From Sambucus nigra (Eukaryota > Streptophyta > Magnoliopsida > Dipsacales > Adoxaceae), in the NCBI GenBank assembly GCA_949130495.1, contig OX422220.1:9355001-9419000 (forward strand): a stretch of 64,000 bases of DNA. The letters are read 5' to 3'. Every line of letters starts with the position of its first letter. Position 1 is the first letter of the stretch. The notes beneath the pieces were generated by a model. That model had not been told where the DNA came from and ran no database searches. It saw nothing but the letters and a program-made list of their open reading frames with translations. Made by a program: the position numbers and the translations under genes. This document shows positions 37,834-48,860 of the stretch, piece after piece.

Positions 37834-40564
37834 TGTAATACCCCGTATTTTTATGCTATATTAAATTAGGGATTTATTAAATTTAATGTGAATTAATTAT
37901 TTAATAAAAATCCGGAAATTAATTATGCTATAATTATTAACGTGATGAGAGTTAGTAATTATGGAAAAATTTGTTGAATATTACTAATGAGCAAAGTAAT
38001 ATATAATAGTGGCCATATTAAATGTCACGAGTGAATAAAATGGCAATTTTAGAAATTTGAGTCGGGACGCGCCCGTGTCGCGTCGGGACTAAATATTGAT
38101 AAATAAAAGTAAATAGTTTATAAGTTGTTCGTATGGTCGTTTTGAGAGCACCAACGCGTCTGGAAGGGTCGAGATAGTTAGAAAAGTATACCCGGGAGTT
38201 TGATTTGGGTCTCGGGGTGTTTTAAGGCCTAATTAGTACCCGGGGAGGGTATTTTAGTCATTTTGTATTTTTGGGTAATTAAACCCACGAAAATTAAAGG
38301 GGTTATATCAGATGTTTAGGTTATCTCCTAGGGTTAGATAACTCAAAACACTAGAACGTTCATTGGAGAGGAGAGGAGAGAGCTCTCAAGGCATTCCAAG
38401 GCTCAAAACTCGGAACGCAACCACACCAAATTCAACACCAAACCAGATTTCTGAAAATCCCAGGCAAGTGTTTATCTTGCTTATTTCGTTGATGCATCAT
38501 CCATATTAGTTTAGGAGTTATTAGGATGAGATTTATGGAAGAAAAAACCAATTTGAGATGGGAAATTTTCAGGTAGTGATGATTTATATGATATTCTGGA
38601 AACCCTTTGTCATGTAAAGGATTAAGAGTTTGATTAAGAAAAGAGTTCTAATCAGATACAAACACTAAAAAAAATTATTCTGGACGATCGGACCGTTGGA
38701 ATTGGATGAAATTTTACATATAATTAGCTGAAGACGAGAGGAAGCTACAGAAAAAAAATTCAACTCGATCGGACAGTTCAATATTTTTTAATATTTGTTT
38801 TTGCTAGACAGTTTTATGTTTTGAGGACTCTTAGAGATAATAAAAATTCAATTAAAACTCCATTTTAAATTCCGATTTCGAAACCGTTTGAAATTATCAT
38901 CTTTGAAAATAAAATGCAAAATCCTTTAATGTAAGGCGAAATCTATATTTTTGGGATATTTTGCATAAGGGATAATGTAAGTATATATTAAAGGGGAGAG
39001 ACACGTAAGAGAGAGTTACGTTGGAACATAAATGGATATCTACTGAATTGTACATTTGGAAGAATAGAGTCCATGAGGGTTACGTAGTAAGTTGGAAAAA
39101 CCCTTCGAATTAAAGTTAGAAACGAACCATTATACTTGATAAATAATAATGGGAAAATAAGGATAAATGTTGTGAATGTGGGTTATTGGATAAACCTAAA
39201 TTGATATAATAAAAGTGGTATATTTATATTATTGTGTATGCATATATTATATACTTGTGAAAATCATGCCCGCGCTACTTGCTATCCCTGAGGTTTCCGC
39301 GCTGGGACGATCTTATCTCGTGTGCCTTATGGGGGATATTGACTCGTACCCTAGAAGATAGAAATCCTAGGTACAGGCTACCGAATCGGTAGTCACGGTC
39401 CTAAGAGACGTGAGGGTATGTACTGACCTCTTGGACTTGGAAACTATGCTTCGCCTCAATATTATTTGTGTATGTATTTATACAGTTCGAGAGTGATTCC
39501 GAACTTGTATTCCCTTTAGTACGATTGATATGAGGATTGGATAGCAGAGTATGCCCGCACCATAAAATTTAATGTGGGGTGCTGTTAGAATATATATATT
39601 ATACGAGTATTTAATATATATATGAACTTATGAAATATGGGAAACTGCCTACTGTGTTATGGTAAGTAAGGCATGTATAATGACTCAAATTGGAAATACT
39701 TGTTTTGAAAAGTATCTTATGATATTGAAAAACTTTATAAATCAATAAAGTTAAAATGAGCGTTTTGTACTAAATGAAATTATCCTTTTAAACCATGATG
39801 TTGTTAAATCTTAAATGTTGAGAGTCACCTAAGATAAGTTAAATCCTTGGGGAAAGATAGTGTGATATATGATGAGATAAACCATTGGGAAGGTTAGTGC
39901 GATAGGAGTGCACATTAGAAGAGAGGTGAGAATTTCTCAAGAGAGTGTCGCACTAATATGTTGTTGCATTGGCCTGTATCAATTTAAATACTTGCTAAAC
40001 GAATTTTTAAATCATATACACTATCGGGCTCTGACCCATTTCTATTCCTCTTTCTCTCTTGTATATATATGTATATGTTACAGGTGCCCAGCCACAGGGG
40101 CGTCTTGTTTAGGATCCTTTGGCAGGAACGCGCTGCAACTTAGGTGGGAGTTGCAGGCCTGTTCTTTAGACGACTTCATCCATTTGATTCTACTCCTAGC
40201 ATGATCATTATTGGGGCATGTGTCGCCCTTTCCATTATTCAGTTGTTATTTGGATATTGTACTTCATCTATTTCTAGTATTGTCACTTTGGGATTTATTA
40301 TATTCTGGATGGTTTACTTTAAGTTTTTTTGTTATTAGCCAGTTGTTGAATGTTAAATTATTGGATTGATTGTTTAATAAAATAAATAAATAAAATTTGA
40401 AAGGAATGTTAAAAATGGTTTTGACACTTAGCTTAATTAATTAGGGTGTTTAAATTGGAAAGTTATTTTTACGACAGTGATGCTAAGAATGAACCAACTG
40501 TTCACCTTGATTTTAATTTAATAAAGGAGTGATCGCCCGATATTTAATTAGGCGGGGTGTCACA
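37834..40564 (+). repeat. 3' LTR of the nested chromovirus
   Basis: This 2731-bp copy of 30225-32999 begins TGTAATACCCCG and ends GGTGTCACA. It differs by scattered substitutions, more of them in the first 500 bp, and by a deletion of about 46 bp near 38408. Confidence 0.94.
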
Positions 40565-40569
40565 CATAT
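40565..40569. repeat. Right target site duplication of the nested gypsy (CATAT)
   Basis: It pairs with CTTAT at 30220-30224, with one substitution since insertion. The copia frame resumes with TAAGGAC. Confidence 0.88.
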
Positions 40570-41266
40570 TAAGGACACTTGAGGTAAGGACGTAGAGCAA
40601 ACCTTATATCTGAGTATGATAGGTAGTCTTCTCTACTTGACTGCTAGTCATCCTAACATAACCTTTAGTGTTGGAGTCTGTGCGTGATATCAAGCGTCCC
40701 CGAAAGAGTCACACTTACTTGCTCTAAAACGTATTATCAAATACGTGAGTGGGACTCTCTCATATGGTATTTGGTATTCCCTTGATACCGATGACCGTTT
40801 GTCTGCCTATTCAGATGCCAATTGGGCCGGGGATGTAGATGGATGTAAGAGCACTTTTAGTGGGTGTTTTTATTTTGGTTCTGCTCTTGTCTCCTAGTTA
40901 AGCAAGAAGCAAAACTCCATATCATTATCCACTGCGGAGGCTAAGTACATCGCCGTCGGGATTTATTGCACGCAACTCTTGTGGATGAAACAGATGCTAG
41001 AGGATTATGGGATTTCATAAGACACCATGACCATTTCGTGTGATAACACGAGCGCGATACACATATCCCACAATCCTGTCCAACATTCGCGCACAAAGCA
41101 CATCATGATACGCGAGCACTTTATACGACAACTAGTTGAGGAGAAATTCGTATCCCTGAGTTACGTTCTCACCGACCGTTAGTTGGCTGATATTTTTACG
41201 AAACCTTTAGATGCCCTTATATTCGAGTGTCTTAGGAAGTCTTTAGGGATTTGCATAGTTGACTGA
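40570..41266 (+). pseudogene. pol: Copia pol, C-terminal part: end of reverse transcriptase and RNase H
   Basis: The frame continues the segment broken at 30224. It contains IGSLLYLTASHPNI (the RT-RNase H connection), YSDANWAGDVDG, SLSTAEAKYIAV and [10 protein letters not shown], which preserve the RNase H acidic residues, then [13 protein letters not shown] and LADIFTKPLD near the usual C terminus. Five premature stops interrupt it: TGA 40580, TGA 40685, TAG 40895, TAA 41018 and TAG 41180. The natural terminator is TGA 41264-41266. RNase H would degrade element RNA during reverse transcription. Confidence 0.9.
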
Positions 41267-42945
41267 GGGGATGGTCCGTGTCTAGGATAGGATGCTTTTT
41301 CATGTTTATATCATATGATTCCTATTGCTAGACTGTATCTTGTTTATTATTATTACTTTTATATTGTTTTTAAAAAAATGAAAAGATAAAAAAGATTTTG
41401 CACTTTATAAAAAAATTTAGAAAAGAACAAAAAGATTTTATTTTTATAAAAATCTTAGAAAAGAACAAAAAGATTTTCTTTTTATTTTTGAAAAGAACAA
41501 AATTTCTTTTTATTTTTGAAAAGAATAATAAGATTTTTGTATTTGCACCTTTTATGGATGAGCATTTAAGATAGCCAATTCACAAATTTTATTCCATTTA
41601 TTCATGTGACTATTTGATAGTGTTTTGGGACAATATATCTTGTCATTTTGTGCTTTATAATGTTTGGGGTCATTAAGATGTAATTAAGTGTTACTTCCTA
41701 CATGTTTGACTCAGGATTTCCTTTATTGCACACATGCACGGATTTGTTTGATTATTGTACTTGTCTTATCACATGTTGGTTGGGTTTTTTCACTTTAATC
41801 CTATCCTTAAAACGAACCAAGCGTGATAAAACTTGATAAGAAAGGTGTGCCTATAAAAACCATTTTGTGAGATTGTGTGGTATTTTAAAAATGAGGAGGG
41901 GCTGCGAAATGTAATTATCTATCCTTTGCGCAAAAGCCACCGTTAAAATGGACCTAAAAAATTGAGGAATTTTATTATCCGGGGTCCAAAGAGGTTGAAA
42001 GAGCCCGAAAAAATTTTGAAGGCATTAAAAAGCATTACATGACAAATATGGGCCATTAGGTTTCACCATCAATTCTCCAAAGTTTGAGAATTTAGTTTAT
42101 CACCTCTAAAAGAAAATATATCTGAGGGAGTTTGGTTGAAAATTTTAAACGAGTTTGCACATCCTTGAAAATTTTGAAAAAGCGCTAAATAGTTTTGGAC
42201 ATTATTGGTGGAAATCACTTTTACTTTGATTTGTTGATTTGATTAAGATTATGTCATCTAAATTCAACATTTTTTACACCTAAGGGTACTTTTGATGTTC
42301 ATTCGTTAGGAGTACACGTATGCATCGTGCACATATGATTGATTGAGTTTATTTACCTATCGAATGTGTTCACACCCTTACATTTACGCTATCATCGACT
42401 TGGTTGTTTTTGTGTTCTTTCATGGTGTGATTCCTTTTGTATATTTTTTGTACAAATTTTGAAAAAATTTCAAAAATTAAACATTCTTTGATTCTTTGTG
42501 TATATTTTATGTACAAATTTTGAAAAAAAAAATAGAACATTTTTTTGTGACATTTTCCAGATTTATGCTTCTCATATCTATCTATTTGGGGACATCATAA
42601 AAAGGGGAAGAATGAATTATGGGGGAAAAAATCTTGTTGATTTATCTATGATTTGCTTAAGCTTAATTGATCTTTGGTTTGTTGCATATCATGATATTTC
42701 AAACTGTTGCGTGTCACGGGTATTTGCTTTTATCTCGTGTGTGTAGGTACAAAGATGATATCTATTGGATTGAACACCCTGATGAGAAAAGCTTTGGGAG
42801 TTTCTGGAATGTTGAAGATTTGAAGATTTGAAGTTTGATTGAAGACATGTCAGTTCGAGGGTTTAATGGGGATATTATCACATATGTCATTTGTTTTGGG
42901 AGTTTGCATAATTCGGATTTTTTTTTGTATGTACCGGCATAGACA
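41267..42945 (+). other. Copia 3' region between RNase H and purine tract, no intact gene
   Basis: This is about 1.7 kb of AT-rich sequence. Some SIRE-lineage elements carry an envelope-like frame here, but this copy has no open frame above about 82 codons and no recognisable envelope-type feature. GACATCATAAAAAGGGGAAG near 42590 resembles an internal polypurine tract. Confidence 0.7.
41385..41540. repeat. Short AT-rich tandem repeat in the copia 3' region
   Basis: Four imperfect copies of GAAAAGAACAAAAAGATTTT separated by TTTTTATAAAAAT-type spacers occur at a step of about 30-45 bp. Units become shorter to the right (GAAAAGAATAATAAG). Slippage or unequal exchange could produce this. Confidence 0.75.
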
Positions 42946-42957
42946 TAGGGGGAGATT
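42944..42957 (+). other. Copia polypurine tract
   Basis: ATAGGGGGAGATT lies directly before the 3' LTR at 42958, as expected for the plus-strand primer. Confidence 0.85.
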
Positions 42958-43914
42958 TGTAAGGACATAATTTTATAAATGTCCGGGTAGTATCTAGGAA
43001 TTTTCTATTTTCCCTAGATCACAGTTTGTATGTTTGATACCGCTACATTTGGCACGTCATCACGATCATCCTCGATGGCCTTTATCCGAATCCATGCATC
43101 CATTATCTTCACTCATGCATCAAGATACATGCTACGTTCTGCTCAACCGCTTCCCACAAACTCCACGACACATTATCCGTAAAATGATTAATTAGAGTTG
43201 TTTATATTTGCATATATATTTGGGAATTTTTTAGAAAATATTTTTTAAAGTCTGAAATTATTTTTTATCAATTGCAGAATTTTTTCTAAACAGATTCGAA
43301 CTTTTTTGGAAGGCGTGCTCGTTCAAACTAGATGTCACTATCGCTCGAACGACATAGACATCTCGTTCGAGCGACGACGACGAACCTCGATTATTGTGAC
43401 AAATGTTGTAACCACTCTTTGCTGGTCAAAATGCTTTTGCAGCATGTTGAGCAAAATCCAGCTCAAAACATTCCATATTTTCCTAAAAAGATGTTTTTAT
43501 GTTTTTAAGTTTACTAATAAAAGGAAAACTAATTCCCATTTACATTTGCACATTTTCAAAACCTTCAAGAGGTCATTTACACTCAATTCGAGTATTTTGT
43601 GGAGAAGTTGATATCTTCTTTATTGCTGCCCATCTGGAATTCTGGCGGGAGATTTCAGCCGACGACATCGGAACCGACACCTACGGGTATTTTCGTATGT
43701 CACGCTTATTTTCATTATAATCCGTGTAATCGTTCTTTACAAATTATTGTGAAAATAATATGGTTTTGCCCTGCGGGGATTTTTCCTGATATGTTGTGTC
43801 ACATGCTATATTTATTTTAATTGATAAATCATCTAGACGCGTGTTTTTAGGATTTAATTGAAAAACTGTATTTAATTAAATAATTGCTTTATTTGAACAA
43901 AATCACACTCTTCA
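42958..43914 (+). repeat. 3' LTR of the copia element
   Basis: This 957-bp copy of 24761-25737 starts TGTAAGGACATAATTTT and ends CTCTTCA, followed by the ATTCT target duplication. It shows roughly 4-5% substitutions by eye and lacks about 20 bp of the palindrome cluster near 43370. Confidence 0.92.
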
Positions 43915-43919
43915 ATTCT
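43915..43919. repeat. Right target site duplication of the copia element (ATTCT)
   Basis: An exact match to 24756-24760. The pre-insertion site would have read GTTACTG ATTCT TGATTTT. Confidence 0.92.
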
Positions 43920-45003
43920 TGATTTTTTTCAGGGTTTGTTGGGTGGCACTAGGGTCTGGGAGGCAGTAAGGTTTTTTTGTATCGATTTTCAATATTTGTG
44001 ATTTTTTCACTATATTTTGGAACATTATTTTTCAGTACTATTCTCAATGAATATTTTGGGTCAAGTTTTTTCTGATCAATTTTTTTATTGATTGACCCAT
44101 TTTTGTTGTTTATCTCTGCTTGCAAAGCATTAACATAAAAGATGTTGACACCTTGATGTTTCACCTCATTGATTGTGGGGTCCTCACGATCAAGTTTTAC
44201 AATTGTTGTAGATTTTGAATATGTGTACGCTCGGCTTCACCATCGCCCATTTTCTCTTCATTTCGTTTATTTGGTTTGGCAGTAGTAAGATTTTTAACTA
44301 GAAATTCAAAAGTTACGTAAATTTTGTAATTACATAGTGAGGAATATTCTGTCTGTAATATATACAGTCTGAGTGATGTCTTTTTATTTTTTTTATTATT
44401 GTGCATTTCTATCGTGTTCACATAGAAGTTCCTTCAACGATTCAGTTGTTTGCTAATATTATGCATCTTTATTATCTATGTGGGTCCGAATGAGGGCATA
44501 TTTGGATTGAAATATTAGCAGTGGGTGTTGAAAATATTTTATAATGCATTATGTTTATTATTTGCAGAAGGGTGAGTTTTCATTTGGGTAACTTTAATAC
44601 TTAGCAGACAATCAATGAAGACACTGAAACTCAAACATAATACCTGTTGAACAAGTCAGCAAGGAAATTCAGAAACCTAACTTAGTATCAAACGGCAACA
44701 ACTACAAAGGTCATTTCCATTCCAGCTGCAGCGCTGAACCAACAGTTGGTAGTGCTGATTTTGAACCCCAAAATGTTCCATCACTAGGTTGTCTTACGCT
44801 CTTAGGTAGTTATAGGTGTAAAATCTTGGTTATGTGTAACTTACTAAGGCTATAATTTAAAATAAAAGGACAAAGGATGTAACTTTCCTAAGGTATAAGT
44901 TATAATCTATGTTTACATATGTTATAGCCTATATATGTAGCCTATGATGGCTGTTAGAATGAGTGACGGTATAAATTGCGTTTATATATTAGTTGTTAAA
45001 ATA
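43920..45003. other. Low-copy-looking flank, possible gene remnant, no gene called
   Basis: Between about 44627 and 44857 a plus-strand frame without a start codon stays open for about 75 codons (including NLVSNGNNYKGHFHSS and AEPTVGSADFEPQNVPS). Acceptor-like TTATTTGCAG and ACTTAGCAG lie just upstream, at about 44560-44607. I recognise no family. This could be an exon of a disrupted host gene or chance. Confidence 0.25.

Positions 45004-45005
<2 letters not shown>

Positions 45006-45039
<34 letters not shown>
45006..45039. repeat. AT dinucleotide microsatellite
   Basis: An uninterrupted run of about 16 TA units. It sits where the 5' end of the adjacent Helitron-like sequence would be, so expansion may have hidden that end. 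Confidence 0.95.
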
Positions 45040-45040
<1 letters not shown>

Positions 45041-45403
45041 ACAATGGTGTTATGAATAGTAATTCATGGATGATAAAACATGCATGATAAACATGTATGA
45101 CATTTTATGTGTTGCATGTATGCATGCATGTACTTCCATGTATGCAGGCATACATGTATACATTATTATTTTATTATTATTTTTATTAAAATATTTAAAA
45201 AATATATTTTTTTAAAAAAAAAATTAATATTTTTTTAAAAAAATATATATTTTTTTAAAAATATTTTTAAAAAATATATATATATTTTTATTTTTTTTAT
45301 ATTTTTTGAAAAGTTTTTTTATTAAAAAGACGGGTTATTATGGACTGGGTTTTATTACGGGGGCAAATTTATCGCCGTGCGCTCGGGCACGGGCATCCAC
45401 TAG
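45040..45403 (+). mobile_element. Small non-autonomous Helitron-like element
   Basis: The 3' end has the Helitron pattern: a hairpin with stem CCGTGC (45375-45380) and GCACGG (45387-45392) and a six-base loop, then seven bases, then CTAG (45400-45403) followed by T. The left end near TATATAGGACAATGG is blurred by the AT repeat and no leading TC is evident. The body includes A/T homopolymer tracts (45180-45310) and alternating CATG motifs. It has no coding capacity. Assignment rests on the 3' terminus only. Confidence 0.6.
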
Positions 45404-45734
45404 TATATATATATAGGAGGAGTATTTTAAACATTCATTATTATATGAGTTTTAATCATATTAAACTATATTTTATATATTATAGCATTTGAGATTTTAC
45501 TACATGAAAATGTTGATATGAGATTTGACAAGCTCAAGAAGATTTCCCTTTTAGTTGGTTTGTTTATCTTTTAATATCTTGAACTTGATAAGTACATTTA
45601 ACTAAATATTTTCTTAAATTATATTGAAAATACAATATCATAATATTTTTTTTGTTCTCATGAATTCACTATTTCGTTTACTAAGTAACGTTTTAATATT
45701 TATCACCATGTCATCGACACGGGTATTTAACATT
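45404..45734 (+). mobile_element. Second, decayed Helitron-like element abutting the first
   Basis: Directly after CTAG comes TATATATATAGGAGGAGTAT, a Helitron-like 5' end. Downstream is a mismatched hairpin CCATGT (45706-45711) with ACACGG (45717-45722), then GTATTTAACAT where CTAG would be expected. Both ends are imperfect. Confidence 0.35.
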
Positions 45735-46026
45735 TTTTTAAATACTACACTTTTTTATATAAGACAATTCAAAAGGTAAGACTTTTTAAAATTAAAACAA
45801 ATTTTAAAATCCATATTAAAACAAATTTTTAGGTCATTTAAAAAAAAATAAAAAAACTATTTTTTTTAAAACCATACAATATTTTAAAAGATTTTTAATA
45901 CATAAAAAATGCGGGGGCCAATAAGGCTTTACCACAGTAGATAAGAAGGATTTTTCGTGGCATTATTATGATAGATGAAAGGACAACTGCCCTTAACGTG
46001 GCTCGAGGGAAAAGGAATAAATTTCG
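45735..46026. other. A/T-rich spacer, nothing recognised
   Basis: The stretch is mostly A and T homopolymer runs with AAATTTTTAGG-type near-repeats (45780-45900). It contains no open frame of interest. Confidence 0.6.
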
Positions 46027-46929
46027 TTATACGGATATTATGCAATCATACTATTTCATATGATGCAATTTTACCCGGCTCTATTATTATATTATACAGT
46101 ATGACTAGGGAATAATCTTTCGTTGCATCCATGACTGTATTATTTGTCCTGTAGGACTCAGATGATTGATGGCCTAGTTAGTGTTGCCATATGGAATGTC
46201 CGGAATTGACTTACCATGATTACTTTTATCTCCAGTATCTGGATTGATTTATCTCCAATTTTATTGGATTAATTTTGTTTTATGTATGGCTATTACCCTA
46301 AAACCTCAATATAGATAATTATGAGTTATTTTTTAGAAACCATCCCTAACATCTACCAACTCTAGCCAGATATTTCTATTTTTAGTTATATCATTCCAAT
46401 AAATGTGATCTTATGCTGACATTGAATCCATTTAATATTGAAATTCTTATATTGACTCATAATATATTATGTTTTGAACTGTATAGAATGGGGATTATCT
46501 ACTTGGCAATTTTTCTTACGTTTTAAATTCCAGATGGTCTTAAGCAATAAAAAGGCAACATCTCCCTGACCCCATGCAAACCTAATGCATCACCCCGTGT
46601 TACTCTAGCAATAATATATTCATGGAAAATCAGTCGTAACAATATATTATGTTACTACTTATAAGTGGATGTAATTGACATTGTACCATGGCACATGTCG
46701 ACCTTTTTTTTTTCTTTTTTTTTAAAATTATTTAATAAAAGATGGTGCCTCTATCGAGAATGCGTGTAATGAATGATGTATTTCAATACCTCACATAATG
46801 TTGAAAGACATTATTATTATTTCATCATTATTGTTATCATTATTATTTATATTTTCACTATTTAATTAATTCCCCTTTTATCTCATCAACCCAACCCTTA
46901 ATCACTCCTGATTATTCGTGACATGATAA
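46027..46929 (+). repeat. 5' LTR remnant of the decayed chromovirus, left part missing
   Basis: TCATA.TATTTCATATGATG, CAGTATGAC.AGGGAATAAT, CTAGCCAGATATTTCTATTT and CCATGCAAACCTAATGCATC are all shared with 56992-57690. The last 215 bp, up to the primer site, have no counterpart in the 3' copy, which is truncated there. The first 2 kb of the LTR are absent. Confidence 0.72.
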
Positions 46930-46931
46930 CA

Positions 46932-46943
46932 TGGTATCAGAGC
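46932..46943 (+). other. Primer binding site of the decayed chromovirus
   Basis: TGGTATCAGAGC, as in the other two elements, is complementary to initiator Met tRNA. Confidence 0.85.
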
Positions 46944-47063
46944 AAGATTTTTTAAGAGTGCCAAGTTTACTACACCTATGCGGGACATATTTAGGAATAT
47001 AGTTATTTTACACTTTCGTAACTTCTTTAGATTATTTTTATACTAATTGTCTTTCTTGCAGCA

Positions 47064-48860
47064 ATGAACGTATGGGACAACATCTATTTAAATACCGATG
47101 GCGTCAACCAAGAATAGTTTAGCCAAACTATCAGAGAAGAAGGTTATAATAAATTATGTAAGGAAATGAGGGACATCGATCGAGAATCGGTGGTTGCCAT
47201 ACTAAACATTAAGCATCACTTGTTGACGCGTCGATTATTAGGAGTGGAGCAAGCAATGAAACATGCTCGACGATTTTCCAAGGATAAGGAGTTTTTGCAG
47301 GAAGCAATTAACTTAGCATTGAGTGTTGTGCCAGTAAAAGAACTGCGTATGACCCCACTGGTATCTAGCGACGATTATAGGCCAAATCTACCATCACTTG
47401 AAGCTACCACATCATCTTCAAACTCAAATACTTGGGGTTTTGAGGATGAGGACCAGGACGGAGGACAACTTATGCCTCAAACTGGATAAACAACGGAGAG
47501 GGTTAAGAATCACTGTAAAAATAAATAACTTATAGGAATGTGGTGTGAGGAATGGAGTGTTACATTATTACTAATATATCAGATTAGGAACTTATTAGAA
47601 AAAAATTAAGATGTTTCAATAACATGTTTTTATGTTATAGATATGCTAAAAGTTTTCTTGTAGTAGCTTGATGGTTCTTTCAATATTAACTAGTTCTGTT
47701 TAAATAAACTGTTTTATGAATATGGTATGTTTTAATTATTCTTTACTCATATAGAATGGTGCATACTCACAATGTTAATGCAACACCACGATCTGGATCT
47801 ATGTTATCCAATCCATCTATGACCATGGATAACATAGCCAAATGTTTACAAGAACTCACTGGACTAACACAAGCACGTCAGAATTATGTACCAAGGATTG
47901 AGATACCTATAGACGTTCGACCAATGAATGCTCTGAAGGAATTTCTGCAACAATAACCCCCTTCTTTTATGAAAAAATAGGAGCATCATAAGTTGAGTGT
48001 TGGTTCAGGCAAACTCTAAAGGTTTTAAAGGGAGTAGGAATACTACCTGAACTCCTAGTTGAATTAACGACTTACTTATTTGAAAGCGAGGCCAATCACT
48101 GGTGGCAATCAGTGAAGCTTACCTAAAATGTGGAAAAATTAACATGGCCACAATTTGAGGATGTGTTCTTTGAAAATTACTTTTCTAAATCTTTACGCGA
48201 TCAGGTGACGGTGGAATTTTTGGGACTTTAACAGTACAACATGACGGTAGCACAATACGGGGTCCAATTTACAAAACTCTACCGTTATGCTCAAGAATAT
48301 TTTGATATTGATATTAAGGAATGTAAATATTTTGAAGGAGTACTTAAAGCCAGTATCAAAACCTCCCTTATTCCTTTATAAGCCAACGTCATTGAAAAAC
48401 ATCCATCTCCAAGTGGAACTTCTCATAGTAATTTTTGCGTTCCCGGAGATAATTCTAATAATAATTCACAAATATTTCCATCCGAAATTGCCCCAATTTT
48501 AAACCAAATGGAGGACGATCATTCTTCCAAATTCAACATCGAAATAGCAGTACTACTATTCGTTGCCATAAGTGAAATGCCCCCATACACATTAGATCCC
48601 AATGTCCCAAGCTTAGTAAACTTAACTATAATCCCAGACCCATTATAAACACCAATAGAAACATTAAACAATGACTAACTGTGGGTAGACCCGTAGCCAC
48701 ACGAGGAAAATCTGTTTCTAAACCTCCATCAGGAAATTCTAATAATCAAGGATCCATATCCAACAATTCAACTCAATGCCGATCTTTTGCAGTGTTAACA
48801 CAAATAGACAATCACAACGTTATTGAAGACACTGTCTACTTTATGACCTTATAATACGTG
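47064..48860 (+). pseudogene. Gag-like remnant of the decayed chromovirus
   Basis: Broken frames include a 107-codon stretch at 47166-47489 of unknown function. A capsid-like region follows at about 48030-48370 (FESEANHWWQSVK, WPQFEDVFFENYFS, YGVQFTKLYRYAQEY). Near 48564-48605 a CX2CX4HX4C zinc knuckle is readable except that its second cysteine position is TGA (48573-48575). A protease-like LIDSVTSHSFV lies at about 48865, with valine where glycine is usual. Many stops and frame changes rule out function. Confidence 0.65.

Larger units (their letters stand above)
30225..40564 (+). mobile_element. Tekay/Del-type Ty3/gypsy chromovirus, nearly complete, nested in copia pol
   Basis: This 10,340-bp element has LTRs of 2775 and 2731 bp (TGTAATACCCCG...GGTGTCACA), a tRNA-iMet primer site, gag with zinc knuckle, protease, reverse transcriptase, RNase H, integrase, a C-terminal chromodomain-like segment and a purine tract. 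Long LTRs plus pol order PR-RT-RH-INT-CHR point to the Tekay/Del clade of chromoviruses. Apparent one-base losses shift the frame near 33335, 34970, 37070 and 37430, and five TAG codons interrupt it, so it is not autonomous. The LTRs look about 98% identical, apart from a roughly 46-bp deletion in the 3' copy (the CACCGCCGCC region near 30800). It inserted in the same orientation as its host. Confidence 0.94.
24761..43914 (+). mobile_element. SIRE/Maximus-type Ty1/copia retrotransposon, interrupted by a nested gypsy element
   Basis: The element runs TGTAACGACA...CTCTTCA with LTRs of 977 and 957 bp, a tRNA-iMet primer binding site, gag, protease, integrase, reverse transcriptase, RNase H, a purine tract and an exact ATTCT target duplication. 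Without the 10,345 bp contributed by the nested gypsy and its duplicated target, its length is about 8.8 kb, normal for the SIRE lineage. That lineage is supported by the gag sequence style (KEAWDVLQLTHE, KILRSLPKRY), two gag zinc knuckles, a coiled-coil region, LTRs near 1 kb and a long 3' region after RNase H. A frameshift and several stops make it non-autonomous. By eye the LTRs are about 95-96% identical, so it is older than its nested guest. Confidence 0.93.

Noticed and set aside
41267..42945. An envelope-like gene in the copia 3' region
   Set aside because: Some SIRE elements have one, but here the longest frame is about 82 codons and shows no signal peptide or membrane pattern that I could support.
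25741..46943. TGGTATCAGAGC read as tRNA gene fragments
   Set aside because: Each of the three occurrences (25741, 33002, 46932) follows an LTR and is a primer binding site; no tRNA cloverleaf surrounds it.
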